Shown: positions 1 through 7,245, numbered from the stretch's first letter. The stretch is DNA of 13,507 nt from Treponema sp. (GCA_031283905.1 JAITAW010000226.1:1-13507); one strand, 5' to 3'. The notes: generated from the letters alone by a model not told the origin. Numbers and translations are program-made.

Positions 1-392
1 TGTTCATTTTCAAGCGCTATCCGCGTTTCATCAGCCGACTTGAGTACGCCTCCCGTCCAATCGGATATGTCCGTCCGGTAACACCGGACGCCTCGCCCGA
101 TAAACAAGGCAAATTCGGAGGCGTCTTTGAAAAGACGCTCTATGCCCGGGGAAGACACCTCCACGGAAAAGTCTTCTTTCGGAAACGCCAAATCCAGACG
201 AGGCACTACAGCGCGGTGTACCCTTGAGCAATCGTCAATGCCGACAACGCCGTCTTTATACACCACGATTTTAATATGGACGCTTCCCTTCCGCCGCGTA
301 ACAGCCGTCTCGACCAGAATCATATTAAGACCGCTAACAATAGGCTGTAACAAGTCAAACAAAACGTCCGTTTTTCGTGGCGTAAACTGCAC
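1..392 (-). CDS. rimP: Ribosome maturation factor RimP, 5' part
   Basis: RimP assists maturation of the 30S ribosomal subunit in the cytoplasm. About 130 N-terminal codons are inside the window; the 3' end lies beyond the left edge. The start is a GTG at 392-390, placed just after a strong GGGAGGAG ribosome binding site. Seen in the translation: QPIVSGLNMILVET near the start (the family has a similar G-hh-hh-hE element), HIKIVVYKDGVVGIDDCSRVHRAV (the hydrophobic strand plus the GV-x-ID-DC-S signature), LDLAFP, and EVSSPGIERLFKDASEF, the hallmark (L/V)EVSSPG(I/L)-R element that closes the N-terminal domain. In bacteria rimP usually precedes nusA and infB, so these are expected beyond the edge. 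The gene has its own promoter and a terminator hairpin in its leader. The family call is confident; only the C-terminal domain is unseen. Confidence 0.93.
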   Translation of the reverse strand, partial: MQFTPRKTDVLFDLLQPIVSGLNMILVETAVTRRKGSVHIKIVVYKDGVVGIDDCSRVHRAVVPRLDLAFPKEDFSVEVSSPGIERLFKDASEFALFIGRGVRCYRTDISDWTGGVLKSADETRIALENE

Positions 393-410
393 GTCTCCTC
401 CCAAGCATAT

Positions 411-438
411 AAAAAAAGGGTCGCCAACGACCCTTTTT
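411..438 (-). terminator. Intrinsic terminator in the rimP leader (attenuator candidate)
   Basis: A perfect 11-bp stem (413-423 with 428-438; core GGGTCG/CGACCC) encloses the 4-nt loop TTGG and runs into seven T residues on the minus strand, ending just before the rimP ribosome binding site. It lies downstream of the rimP promoter, so it can end hexosaminidase read-through and also stop rimP transcription early. The A-rich other flank means it might also work on the plus strand, but no plus-strand gene ends here. Confidence 0.8.
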
Positions 439-465
439 ACCTTATCATCGACTATGTATGAATAT

Positions 466-494
466 ATGCTAGCAAAATGGAACAATTTTGTCAA
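466..494 (-). promoter_or_regulatory. Sigma-70-type promoter of rimP
   Basis: On the minus strand a consensus -35 TTGACA (494-489) is followed by a 17-nt spacer and a -10 TAGCAT (471-466). Transcription should start near 459, giving a leader of about 67 nt before the GTG of rimP. The promoter lies between the hexosaminidase stop and rimP. Confidence 0.75.
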
Positions 495-528
495 GTCGGT
501 ACCAAAGACTAAAGCGCGGAAAAATACG

Positions 529-2022
529 CTATTTTAACCTACCCCGGTACTGAACGAGATCCAGCATATCAAGCCTTTGCCGGTGAACGGTTAGTTTTTG
601 GGCAAAATTGGCGAAATCTTTGCGGAACGTCCACATGTTCTCGGCAAACGCGACGATCCTCGGAAAGATCATGTATTCCGCGATTCTTCCCGCGTAGATG
701 ATCTCAGACCACACATTGCATTGACCGCCCATGACCAGCGCCGCTTCACTCTCAGACATACCGGCGACCGGATTCATGGAATACGACTGGTACACAGTGG
801 AAACGCTCCATTGACCGGGTTCCTCCACGTCATCGCAATTCCGGTAGTCCAGATAACAGCCTTCGGTATTCGGCGACATAATCACAGGGTGGCCGCGTTT
901 GACCGCCGCCTTGCCGCCGTCCGCGCCCCGCCACGACATGATCACAACCTCTTTCGGCAGCATGTACCGTGGGCTGTCCTCCAACACTTCGTCCCATCCT
1001 ATGGCTGTCTTGCCCTTCTCCGCAAGCATTGATACGAGTTTCACCGTTATCCAGCTTTGCAATTCCGGCATATTTTTTAGTCCGGTATCAGCAAGCCGTT
1101 TGTTGCATTTTGGACACCGGCTCCACCGGGTAACGCGCACCTCATCGCCGCCTATGTGCACATACGGCGAGGGAAAAAGCCGCGCCAGCGTATTAAACAC
1201 GGCGTCCGCAAGCCCGAAGATTGCATCATTGCCCGCGCATAAAACATCGTCGAATATGCCGAAACGATCTTCAACGCGGTATGGTCCGCCCGTGCAGCCC
1301 AGACCCGGGTATGCGGCAAGAATCGCGCTTGCGTGACCGGGAAAATCTATTTCCGGCACCACCTCAATATGACGGGCGGACGCATAAGAGACTATTTCCC
1401 GAATGTCGTCTTCCGTGTAAAATCCCCCTATGGAAGGCGCTCCTGAAAGACGGCGCTCCACCCGCTTTGAGCCTATATCCGTAAGAAGCGGGTATTCCGG
1501 TACAGGCAGCCTCCAGCCCTGATCATCGGTAAGGTGCCAGTGAAACACGTTGATATGGTGTAGCGACAGGGCGTCGATGAGCTTTTTTATAAAAGGAACC
1601 GTGTAAAAGTACCGCGATGCGTCAAGCATAAAACCCCGCCAGCCGAAGCGCGGTTCATCTTCAATATGGGCGCAGGGGATTTTTTCACCCGACAAGAAAA
1701 GCTGTCTGAGGGTTTGCAACCCGTGATACGCGCCGCGTCCGCAACCCGCTCTTAGTTCAATAGCTTCACGACCAATGGCAAGCGCATACGCCTCCACCTT
1801 CAATGCTTCATCTTTCTTGCAGACGATTTTTCTCGCCGCGTCTGTCCCGGAAAAAGCGGGTGAATGCGGCGGCTCCGCCCGCGGCGCAAACTGCTCTTTC
1901 AAAACGGACGCTTCTTTCTGAAAATCGCCCTCAATGACGGGCAGCCCCGTATATTCAAAAAATTCCAAAAAATCGTCCCGCTTCCGTATTAACGCCGGTT
2001 CGGGAATAATGGTAAACGGCAT
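529..2022 (-). CDS. GH20 beta-N-acetylhexosaminidase
   Basis: A glycoside hydrolase family 20 enzyme that removes terminal beta-linked GlcNAc or GalNAc by substrate-assisted catalysis. The 497 residues show an N-terminal GH20b-like alpha/beta domain (about 1-120) and then the catalytic barrel: DEPRFGWRGFMLDASRYF at about 122-140, HINVFHWHLTDDQGWRLP at 156-173, PEIDFPGHA at 223-231, the catalytic Asp293-Glu294 in HIGGDEV, active-site Trp343 (GWDE) and Trp364 (SWRG), and Trp438/Glu440 (NVWSE). No signal peptide or lipobox is present, so the enzyme is probably cytoplasmic and acts on imported chitin-, mucin- or peptidoglycan-derived oligosaccharides. The ATG at 2022 has a GGAGAA ribosome binding site. 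It lies 62 nt downstream of the MFS gene on the same strand and is probably cotranscribed with it. Substrate is not decided by the sequence. Confidence 0.93.
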   Translation of the reverse strand: MPFTIIPEPALIRKRDDFLEFFEYTGLPVIEGDFQKEASVLKEQFAPRAEPPHSPAFSGTDAARKIVCKKDEALKVEAYALAIGREAIELRAGCGRGAYHGLQTLRQLFLSGEKIPCAHIEDEPRFGWRGFMLDASRYFYTVPFIKKLIDALSLHHINVFHWHLTDDQGWRLPVPEYPLLTDIGSKRVERRLSGAPSIGGFYTEDDIREIVSYASARHIEVVPEIDFPGHASAILAAYPGLGCTGGPYRVEDRFGIFDDVLCAGNDAIFGLADAVFNTLARLFPSPYVHIGGDEVRVTRWSRCPKCNKRLADTGLKNMPELQSWITVKLVSMLAEKGKTAIGWDEVLEDSPRYMLPKEVVIMSWRGADGGKAAVKRGHPVIMSPNTEGCYLDYRNCDDVEEPGQWSVSTVYQSYSMNPVAGMSESEAALVMGGQCNVWSEIIYAGRIAEYMIFPRIVAFAENMWTFRKDFANFAQKLTVHRQRLDMLDLVQYRGRLK

Positions 2023-2084
2023 AACTTCTCCTTCTTCTTTTCCACAAACTGCTGAATGTAAAGGTTTTTCTCTGTACTAAAAAT

Positions 2085-3548
2085 CTAAAAATCCACCTGC
2101 GCGGGACGCTCCGCCGAGCCTTTTGATCCGGAAGCTTCACGATCCCTAGTGCGAATAAGCGCCAGCGCGGGGATAATCGAAACAACAGTAAACCCAAGCG
2201 ACCATACAAATACAAGATTAAACGCCTTACCGACAAGTTCAGGCGAGGAGGCGTTCTGCGGCAGGTAATGTTGAAACTGCATCGACAGGATAGCCGTCCC
2301 GAAAGCGCCGCCGATCTGCTGCAGGATACGTGTTACAATAGTGCCGTGCGTTATTTCATCCTGCTTTAACTCGTCATAAATAGAAGCCATGATGGGAATC
2401 GTTACCCCGCCCAGCCCCGCGCCCCGCACAAGCAGCGCCGCCATCAAAAAGACTTTACCCGTTTCCGGCCCGGCGAATAAAAACGGCACTGTCCCAATCG
2501 CGGTTACGATTAAGCCCCCGATTACGACAAAACCCGCCCCGATACGGTCTGTTAATTTGCCGGCGGCGCCCCGCGTCAGTAGCATCCCGATACCCTGCGG
2601 GGCAAGCATTAAACCAGCGGCAAACGACGTTTCATGTTGAACCTGCTGAAAGAACAAGGGCAAAATAAAAAGCGTTCCCGTTGAAACCACGGCGGACGTA
2701 AAAAACAGCACCGATGAAGCGGAAAAACTGCCAAGCTTATAAAGACGCACATCTATCGCCGGCTCCATTTTTGTCTTAAGTGAATAAACGACAAACAGTA
2801 TAAAACAGGCAATTCCGGCGGCAAACAAAAGCAAAAAGCCTAAACTAAATAAATTATTGGAGGACTGCAACTCCGAAATAGCCAGTATAAACAGAATAAA
2901 GAACGCGGAAGAAAGCAGCATCCCGGCGGCATCCGGCCTTTGCTTATCATTAACCGGCGCCGTCTTAGGCAAATGAACAGTCAACAGCAGCGCGATAATA
3001 GAAAAAGGAATATTCACATAAAAAATCCAGCGCCAGGGAAGTTTGTTTACGATAAACCCGCCAATTACAGGACCTAGTATCGGAACTATCAGCATCGGAA
3101 CCCCGATAATAGCCATCAGCGAGCCCAGTTTTTGCCCCCAGGCATACTGAATGATCGCCGACTGCAGCGTCGGCAGCAGTATACCCGCCCCGCACCCCTG
3201 TACAATCCTAAAAACTATCAGGCTACGAATATCCCACGAAAGCGCGGACAGAATAGAACCAACAAGAAATATACAAAGCGCAACGATATATATTTTTTTT
3301 ATACTGAAGCGATTGTCCAGCCACCCGGCAAACGGCACCGTAATACCCATAGCCAAAATGTACGCCGTGGCTATCCATTGAACCATTGAAATAGGCGAAT
3401 TCATCTCGGTTCCGATTGTTTGAACCGCCACATCCACGATAGTGGCGTCCATTGCAGGCGGAATAATGCCGACCATCATAATCATGCAGATTTTTATAAG
3501 GTGAGGATCGAGCGAGTCAGCCTTTTTGTTTTGAATTGTGCTGTTCAT
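2085..3548 (-). CDS. MFS transporter, DHA2 (14-helix, EmrB/QacA-type) family
   Basis: An inner-membrane proton-driven exporter of the drug:H+ antiporter-2 type, 487 residues with about 14 hydrophobic segments. Motifs: PAMDATIVDVA with membrane Asp34 in helix 1 (motif D1), GWLDNRFSIKK at 75-85 (motif A, loop 2-3), RIVQGCGAG with Arg114 (motif B, helix 4), and PILGPVIGG at 156-164 (antiporter motif C, helix 5). The second half holds a degenerate motif A (GKLTDRIGAG). The C-terminus is a short charged tail. Drug, bile or metabolite export is typical of the family, but the substrate cannot be read from the sequence; the adjacent hexosaminidase makes export or import of a sugar product possible though less typical. 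The start codon has no Shine-Dalgarno and lies 8 nt from a -10 box. The next in-frame Met (residue 22) would remove the cytoplasmic N-tail only. Confidence 0.9.
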   Translation of the reverse strand: MNSTIQNKKADSLDPHLIKICMIMMVGIIPPAMDATIVDVAVQTIGTEMNSPISMVQWIATAYILAMGITVPFAGWLDNRFSIKKIYIVALCIFLVGSILSALSWDIRSLIVFRIVQGCGAGILLPTLQSAIIQYAWGQKLGSLMAIIGVPMLIVPILGPVIGGFIVNKLPWRWIFYVNIPFSIIALLLTVHLPKTAPVNDKQRPDAAGMLLSSAFFILFILAISELQSSNNLFSLGFLLLFAAGIACFILFVVYSLKTKMEPAIDVRLYKLGSFSASSVLFFTSAVVSTGTLFILPLFFQQVQHETSFAAGLMLAPQGIGMLLTRGAAGKLTDRIGAGFVVIGGLIVTAIGTVPFLFAGPETGKVFLMAALLVRGAGLGGVTIPIMASIYDELKQDEITHGTIVTRILQQIGGAFGTAILSMQFQHYLPQNASSPELVGKAFNLVFVWSLGFTVVSIIPALALIRTRDREASGSKGSAERPAQVDF

Positions 3549-3556
3549 AGCGGAAA

Positions 3557-3585
3557 ATCATATTGGTTCTTATAATCAATGTCAA
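3557..3585 (-). promoter_or_regulatory. Promoter of the MFS-hexosaminidase pair with embedded inverted repeat
   Basis: Minus strand: -35 TTGACA (3585-3580), 17-nt spacer, -10 TATGAT (3562-3557), then 8 nt to the ATG at 3548. Initiation at the usual distance puts +1 at about 3550-3549, so the mRNA would have 0-2 leader bases. A 19-bp inverted repeat (3562-3580, arms ATTGGTT/AATCAAT, 6 of 7 matching, 5-nt centre) fills the spacer and touches both boxes; a repressor bound there would block polymerase. Confidence 0.7.
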
Positions 3586-3794
3586 GGTCGCGCATAGAAA
3601 ATTTTGAGCGCAATTTTTCCAGATTCGGGTAATCAGGGAAACAAAAGACTACAACGTAGTGTGCCGGAGGTATTTAGTTAAGGTGCACGGAGCAGAGCGC
3701 GTTGACCCTTATTTCAAAACAGGAAAATGCCGGAAAGATCAATTTTTTCTGCTAATTTAATCGGCTTCTCCCATAAAAAAATGTTACAAACTGC
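3586..3794. other. Intergenic stretch without a recognised gene
   Basis: About 210 bp between the divergent MFS and CsgG-like lipoprotein promoters. It holds a small ACTAC/GTAGT hairpin near 3648-3660 and a 25-codon GTG-started frame (3683-3760) 12 nt after a GGAGG, neither convincing. No RNA gene was recognised. Confidence 0.5.
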
Positions 3795-3822
3795 TTGACA
3801 TATGGTATTATATTGTTATAAA
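3795..3822 (+). promoter_or_regulatory. Promoter of the CsgG-like lipoprotein
   Basis: Consensus -35 TTGACA (3795-3800), 16-nt AT-rich spacer, -10 TATAAA (3817-3822). The predicted start near 3830 gives a leader of about 100 nt before the ATG at 3931. Confidence 0.7.
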
Positions 3823-3874
3823 AATCTGGCGTATAAGTCCTTTTCAGCGCCTTAAACCACAGGAGTGGAGACTT

Positions 3875-3912
3875 GGACCCACAAAACTACAGGTCCGGCT
3901 AGACTCTGGACC
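3875..3912 (+). promoter_or_regulatory. Alternative hairpins in the lipoprotein leader
   Basis: The leader carries GGACC (3875-3879), GGTCC (3892-3896) and GGACC (3908-3912). The middle arm can pair with either outer arm (5 bp, up to 7 with G-U pairs on the first), so two hairpins exclude each other. The second ends 6 nt before the AGGAGG ribosome binding site (3918-3923). A switch is possible but the stems are short. Confidence 0.3.
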
Positions 3913-3930
3913 AATGCAGGAGGTTTTTCA

Positions 3931-5211
3931 ATGAAAAACAAGTTTCTTTGGGTAATGTTCACCGTTGCGGCGGCAACATTCATCGTTTCATGCGCGACTT
4001 CCATACCGATTTCCGTCAGACATCCGCCCAGGATGGACACGAACGGCATCGAAAGGCTGGCGCTCATACCCTTTAGCGGACCAGGGTACCAGCAGCAGAT
4101 TGCCGCAGAACTGACGGCCACATTCAGGGAGAAAATCAGCGAGATGGGCGTGTTTAAGATTGTGGAGGCGGTCGTATACCAGCCGAGCGCCGCGGATGCT
4201 ATTTTTACCGGCGAGGTTACCAATTATACGGTGCAAGACGGTTCCCATCAGGTGGACCGGAAAACGAAAGATGGCAAAATTATTCAAATTACTATCTATG
4301 ACCGGAAGGTGTCTCTCGGATTCACGTATCGCCTAATACGCGGCAGAGACGGAGTTGTTATCGGTTCGAGGAACATAACCGTCGAAGCATCTGATAGCGC
4401 GCAGGAGAGCGCCGGCGCCCTGAAACTAGGCGTTTCTATGGCCATGGATGCCGCCAGAGCCAGACTGGGGGACTTTAATCGGGAACTGGCACCCTGGACA
4501 TCTATGGAAAAACTGACGCTAGATAAGGAGACCTCCAAGGACAAAGTTCTCAAAAAGAGGATGAAAGATGCCGCCGCCCTTGTAAAGGCGGGACAGTATA
4601 AAGCGGCGCAAGAGGCATACGCCACAATTTACGCGGAAACGGGCAGCGTAGCCGCAGGCTACAACCGGGCGCTATTGGCACAGCCCCTAGACGGTCTGGA
4701 GGCGGCGATTTCCCTCATGTCCGGTCTCTACGGCGCCACAGGCTATGCCAAAGCCTCCGTAGAGCTGGCTCGCCTGCGAGGGTTCCTCAACGAAAATGCG
4801 AGAGCGGCGGCGAACAAAACCGGCGTGTCTCAGCAGACGATAGCCATCCAAAGGGCGGCGGAAGGACTCGCGGCTATTTTTCCGGCGGGGTCGCGTGTTT
4901 CTTTGCTCAACATATCCAAGTCTGAGAAAGACATGGTTGACGTCATTATCCGGGACATAACGGCCTTCCTGATGAACAAGGACATAACGGTTTTGGAACG
5001 GGAGAATCTTAATCTCATAAAGGCGGAACAACAATATCAGACTTCAGGAGAGGTGAGCGATGAGTCTTATGTGGGTATCGGCCATATGCTGGGGGTAGAA
5101 ACCATCGTAATTTTTTCCATCACCGGATCGGGCTATCAACGCAAACTTACCGTACGGTGCGTGAGCGTTGAAACCGGCAAAGTTCTCTATAACGAATCAA
5201 CGGAGATATAA
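3931..5211 (+). CDS. Outer-membrane-type lipoprotein with two CsgG/LpoB-like regions
   Basis: A 426-residue lipoprotein: MKNKFLWVMFTVAAATFIVS then Cys21, with lipobox IVSC. The start at 3931 is chosen over a longer GTG frame from 3865 because it has AGGAGG 7 nt upstream and begins exactly at the signal peptide. Residues about 40-185 (IERLALIPFSGPG, ADAIFTGEVTNYTVQDG) resemble the strand-helix core of CsgG/LpoB-like periplasmic domains. Residues about 200-300 are helical and TPR-like (AGQYKAAQEAYATIYAETG). Residues about 305-426 (FPAGSRVSLLNIS, ITAFLMNKDITVLERENLNLI, GHMLGVETIVIFSITG, ETGKVLYNES) are a second CsgG/LpoB-like domain with the usual 'different subunits, same hairpin' layout. Family relatives assemble pores or activate cell-wall synthases; which role applies here is unknown. 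It is a single gene, convergent with larB. Confidence 0.75.
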   Translation: MKNKFLWVMFTVAAATFIVSCATSIPISVRHPPRMDTNGIERLALIPFSGPGYQQQIAAELTATFREKISEMGVFKIVEAVVYQPSAADAIFTGEVTNYTVQDGSHQVDRKTKDGKIIQITIYDRKVSLGFTYRLIRGRDGVVIGSRNITVEASDSAQESAGALKLGVSMAMDAARARLGDFNRELAPWTSMEKLTLDKETSKDKVLKKRMKDAAALVKAGQYKAAQEAYATIYAETGSVAAGYNRALLAQPLDGLEAAISLMSGLYGATGYAKASVELARLRGFLNENARAAANKTGVSQQTIAIQRAAEGLAAIFPAGSRVSLLNISKSEKDMVDVIIRDITAFLMNKDITVLERENLNLIKAEQQYQTSGEVSDESYVGIGHMLGVETIVIFSITGSGYQRKLTVRCVSVETGKVLYNESTEI

Positions 5212-5216
5212 CGCCG

Positions 5217-5245
5217 GCGGGACGCTCTTCCGGCGGGCGTCCCGC
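5217..5245. terminator. GC-rich hairpin between convergent genes
   Basis: GCGGGACGC (5217-5225) and GCGTCCCGC (5237-5245) form a perfect 9-bp stem with an 11-nt loop, 6 bp after the lipoprotein stop and 19 bp beyond the larB stop. Neither strand has a T run after the stem, so it is not a classic intrinsic terminator. The placement suggests shared 3'-end formation or protection for both transcripts. Confidence 0.45.
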
Positions 5246-5263
5246 TATGCGCCTCCTCGTTTG

Positions 5264-5992
5264 TCAAACGCCTAGTTTGTTTATCATGTTTGCCTGATAA
5301 CCGGCTCCAAAGCCATTGTCAATATTCACCACGGAAACGCCGGGAGCGCAGGCGTTCAACATGCCGAGCAGCGCCGCCAAGCCCCCGAAGGATGCGCCGT
5401 AGCCGACTCCGGTGGGAACCGCGATGACCGGCGCCGATACCAGCCCGGCCAGGACGCCCGGCAGAGCGCCTTCCATGCCGGCGACAGCGATAATTACCCG
5501 CGCTTTGCGTATGTCGCTGAGGCGGGAAAAAAGCCGGTGTATGCCCGCGACTCCCACATCACAAACAAGCTCCACTACGCTGCCGAAAAACTCAGCGGTA
5601 CGCGCCGCTTCCAGCGCCACCGGCATGTCCGATGTGCCGGCGCATACCACCGCGATCAGCCCCTGCCGGTCATACGGTTCGCAGAATACGCCGAGCGTGA
5701 TGGTCCGCGCCGTTTCGTCATATGCCGCTTCGGGAAAGGAGGATAGTACATGCGCCGCGAGCGAAGAAGACGCCCTTGTCGCCAACGCCGGTATACCGCG
5801 TTCATGCAAGGCGCGTATAATCGCAAAAGACTGGTCATCGGGTTTTCCGGCACAGTAGACGACTTCAGGATAGCCGGTGCGGTTTTGGCGTTCCGCATCA
5901 AGGCAGGCGAACCCGTCAATGCCGCCGCCGCGTATCGCGCCGCGACTTTCAACCGTTTCCACTATCTTTCCCGTTGGTAATGCCGCCGGCAT
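5264..5992 (-). CDS. larB: LarB, nickel-pincer cofactor biosynthesis carboxylase/hydrolase
   Basis: LarB carboxylates nicotinic acid adenine dinucleotide at C5 of the pyridinium ring and splits the phosphoanhydride, the first step to the nickel-pincer nucleotide of lactate racemase. The protein has 242 residues. It shows RTGYPEVVYCAGK (38-50), the PurE-like core AGTSDMPVALEAARTAEFFG (118-137), DVGVAGIHRL, AVAGMEGALPGVLAGLV and the signature GVGYGASFGGLAALLGMLNA-Cys215-APGVSVVNIDNGFGAGY. Cys215 is the likely counterpart of the catalytic cysteine of characterised LarB, inferred from motif position. The ATG at 5992 overlaps larE by 44 nt and has only a poor ribosome binding site; a GTG at 5962 after GGGAAAG would reduce the overlap to 14 nt and still leave the whole core. 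Translational coupling with larE is likely. Confidence 0.9.
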   Translation of the reverse strand: MPAALPTGKIVETVESRGAIRGGGIDGFACLDAERQNRTGYPEVVYCAGKPDDQSFAIIRALHERGIPALATRASSSLAAHVLSSFPEAAYDETARTITLGVFCEPYDRQGLIAVVCAGTSDMPVALEAARTAEFFGSVVELVCDVGVAGIHRLFSRLSDIRKARVIIAVAGMEGALPGVLAGLVSAPVIAVPTGVGYGASFGGLAALLGMLNACAPGVSVVNIDNGFGAGYQANMINKLGV

Positions 5993-6806
5993 GGAGCGCG
6001 GCGTTCATACTGCCGGTCGCGTACCCCGAAAGCTCAAACGCGACATAGATAAAACCGATTTTCTTGATTTTCTCAGAGAGCGCGTCAAGCAGCGCCGCGT
6101 CAAAAAACAGGCTCCGTTCTTCAGGCGCGACTTCTATGCGGGCGAGCGTCCCGCCCGGTATGCCATGCCGGCGTACCCGCGCCTGACGAAATCCGGTTTC
6201 CGCCAAGACGGTTTCAGCCCGCTCAACAGCGGAAAGTTTTTCAACGTCAATGGTTTCGCCATAGGGGATGCGGGAAGCGAGACATGCAAACGCCGGTTTA
6301 TCCCATACCGGCAGCCCGCGTTCTTTGGAAAGAGCGCGGACATCCGGCTTGGCAAGCCGCGCATCGCGCAGCGGGCTTATAACGCCCAATTCCGCAAGCG
6401 CCTTCATGCCCGGACGGTAATCGCCTTCATCATCGGTATTAGAGCCGTCCAGTACGGCGTTTATGCGGCGCGTCTTTGCGTAATCAATAACCGCGCCAAA
6501 CTCATGCTTTTTACAGTGATAGCACCGGTCAACAGGATTGGACGCCACATCGTCTTCAATAACGGGCGATTGCAAGAGTACGTGTTCAATGCCGATAAAT
6601 TCCGCAACGCGCTTCGCGTCCGCGATTTCACGCGCCGGCAGCATCGGCGACACGATCGTAACAGCTATCGCCTTGTCGCCTAGCGCGTCAAACGCGGCGG
6701 CGCAGACCAACGCGCTGTCAACGCCGCCTGAAAAAGCGACCGCGACCGATTTTCTCTCGCCAATCGCGGCGCATATGCGCCGGTATTGTTCGTTGCGCGT
6801 ATTCAT
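5949..6806 (-). CDS. larE: LarE, ATP-dependent sulfur transferase
   Basis: LarE converts the dicarboxylated product of LarB to a dithio (pincer) mononucleotide after adenylylation. The 285-residue protein has the PP-loop SGGVDS at 26-31, then VSPMLPAREIADAKRVAEFIGIEH, DGSNTDDEGDYRPG at 120-133 and PAFACLASRIPYGE at 171-184. Cysteines lie at 95 and 98 (RCYHCKK) and at 175 (ACLASR). Characterised LarE comes in two kinds, one that sacrifices a single cysteine and one with three cysteines holding a 4Fe-4S cluster; C95, C98 and C175 make the cluster kind possible, but only an alignment would tell. The ATG overlaps the DUF3842 stop in an ATGA, and the 3' end overlaps larB, so the three genes form one operon. 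Confidence 0.92.
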   Translation of the reverse strand: MNTRNEQYRRICAAIGERKSVAVAFSGGVDSALVCAAAFDALGDKAIAVTIVSPMLPAREIADAKRVAEFIGIEHVLLQSPVIEDDVASNPVDRCYHCKKHEFGAVIDYAKTRRINAVLDGSNTDDEGDYRPGMKALAELGVISPLRDARLAKPDVRALSKERGLPVWDKPAFACLASRIPYGETIDVEKLSAVERAETVLAETGFRQARVRRHGIPGGTLARIEVAPEERSLFFDAALLDALSEKIKKIGFIYVAFELSGYATGSMNAALHAGGITNGKDSGNG

Positions 6807-7231
6807 GCGTCCCCCTTGGCAAGCCGCTCTTTCACCGCGTCCGCCGCAAGCTCAATAGCTTTGGCAAGCGGCGTTACTTCAAGTCCGGGGAGCGTGAAAT
6901 GTTCGTTCTTCACGGGCAGTAAAATCCGCTCGCATGGAGCGGCAAGAATGGCATCCGCCATGCCAGGCGTAATCTCGCCCATCATACTATTCGGGATGAC
7001 AATGCCGATGGGGCCTACTATAAAACCGCCCAAACGCACGGACACGCGAACCGCGTTCTCACCGGTTGCGCCTCTTGTCGCGCCGGCTTTGAGCATACGC
7101 TCCGTGGCTCCGAAATTGGCGCCAAGCGCGATAATGTCCTGTTGCTCGCCGAGTAGTTCTCTCAAGCGGGAAATCAACTGAGCGCCGATTCCCCCGCCCA
7201 TGCCGTCTATTACCACAATAGTTTTATTCAT
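6803..7231 (-). CDS. DUF3842 family protein, first gene of the lar operon
   Basis: A 142-residue protein of unknown function. It starts with MNKTIVVIDGMGGGIGAQL, a glycine-rich beta-alpha turn like those that hold nucleotides, followed by SRLRELLGEQQDIIALGANFGATERMLKAGATRGATGENA, the part that identifies DUF3842, and then GGFIVGPIGIVIPNSMMGEITPGMADAILAAPCERILLPV. No catalytic residue set is obvious. The stop overlaps the larE start (ATGA), so it is translated together with LarE and LarB and probably serves the same cofactor pathway, for example in nucleotide or metal handling; that role is an inference from context. There is no clear Shine-Dalgarno, and a TATAAT lies 8 nt before the ATG. Confidence 0.8.
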   Translation of the reverse strand: MNKTIVVIDGMGGGIGAQLISRLRELLGEQQDIIALGANFGATERMLKAGATRGATGENAVRVSVRLGGFIVGPIGIVIPNSMMGEITPGMADAILAAPCERILLPVKNEHFTLPGLEVTPLAKAIELAADAVKERLAKGDA

Positions 7232-7239
7232 ATCAGGTG

Positions 7240-7245
7240 ATTATA
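7240..7245 (-). promoter_or_regulatory. Proximal -10 box before DUF3842 (leaderless candidate)
   Basis: A perfect TATAAT on the minus strand ends 8 nt before the ATG at 7231, so a transcript from here would be leaderless. The matching -35 position (TTCGGC or TTTCGG) is poor, which keeps confidence low. Confidence 0.4.

Noticed and set aside
598..1484. Plus-strand open frames opposite the hexosaminidase
   Set aside because: They are shadows of a clear GH20 gene; no motifs, Arg/His-rich composition.
3683..3760. A 25-codon GTG frame after GGAGG
   Set aside because: Spacing of 12 nt is long, the peptide resembles nothing, and there is no further support.
3865..3930. GTG start giving a 22-residue N-terminal extension of the CsgG-like lipoprotein
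   Set aside because: The extension would bury the signal peptide; the ATG at 3931 has AGGAGG and begins the lipoprotein signal directly.
5877..6683. Plus-strand frame of 268 codons opposite larE
   Set aside because: The minus strand encodes a well-recognised LarE; the plus frame has Arg-rich shadow composition.
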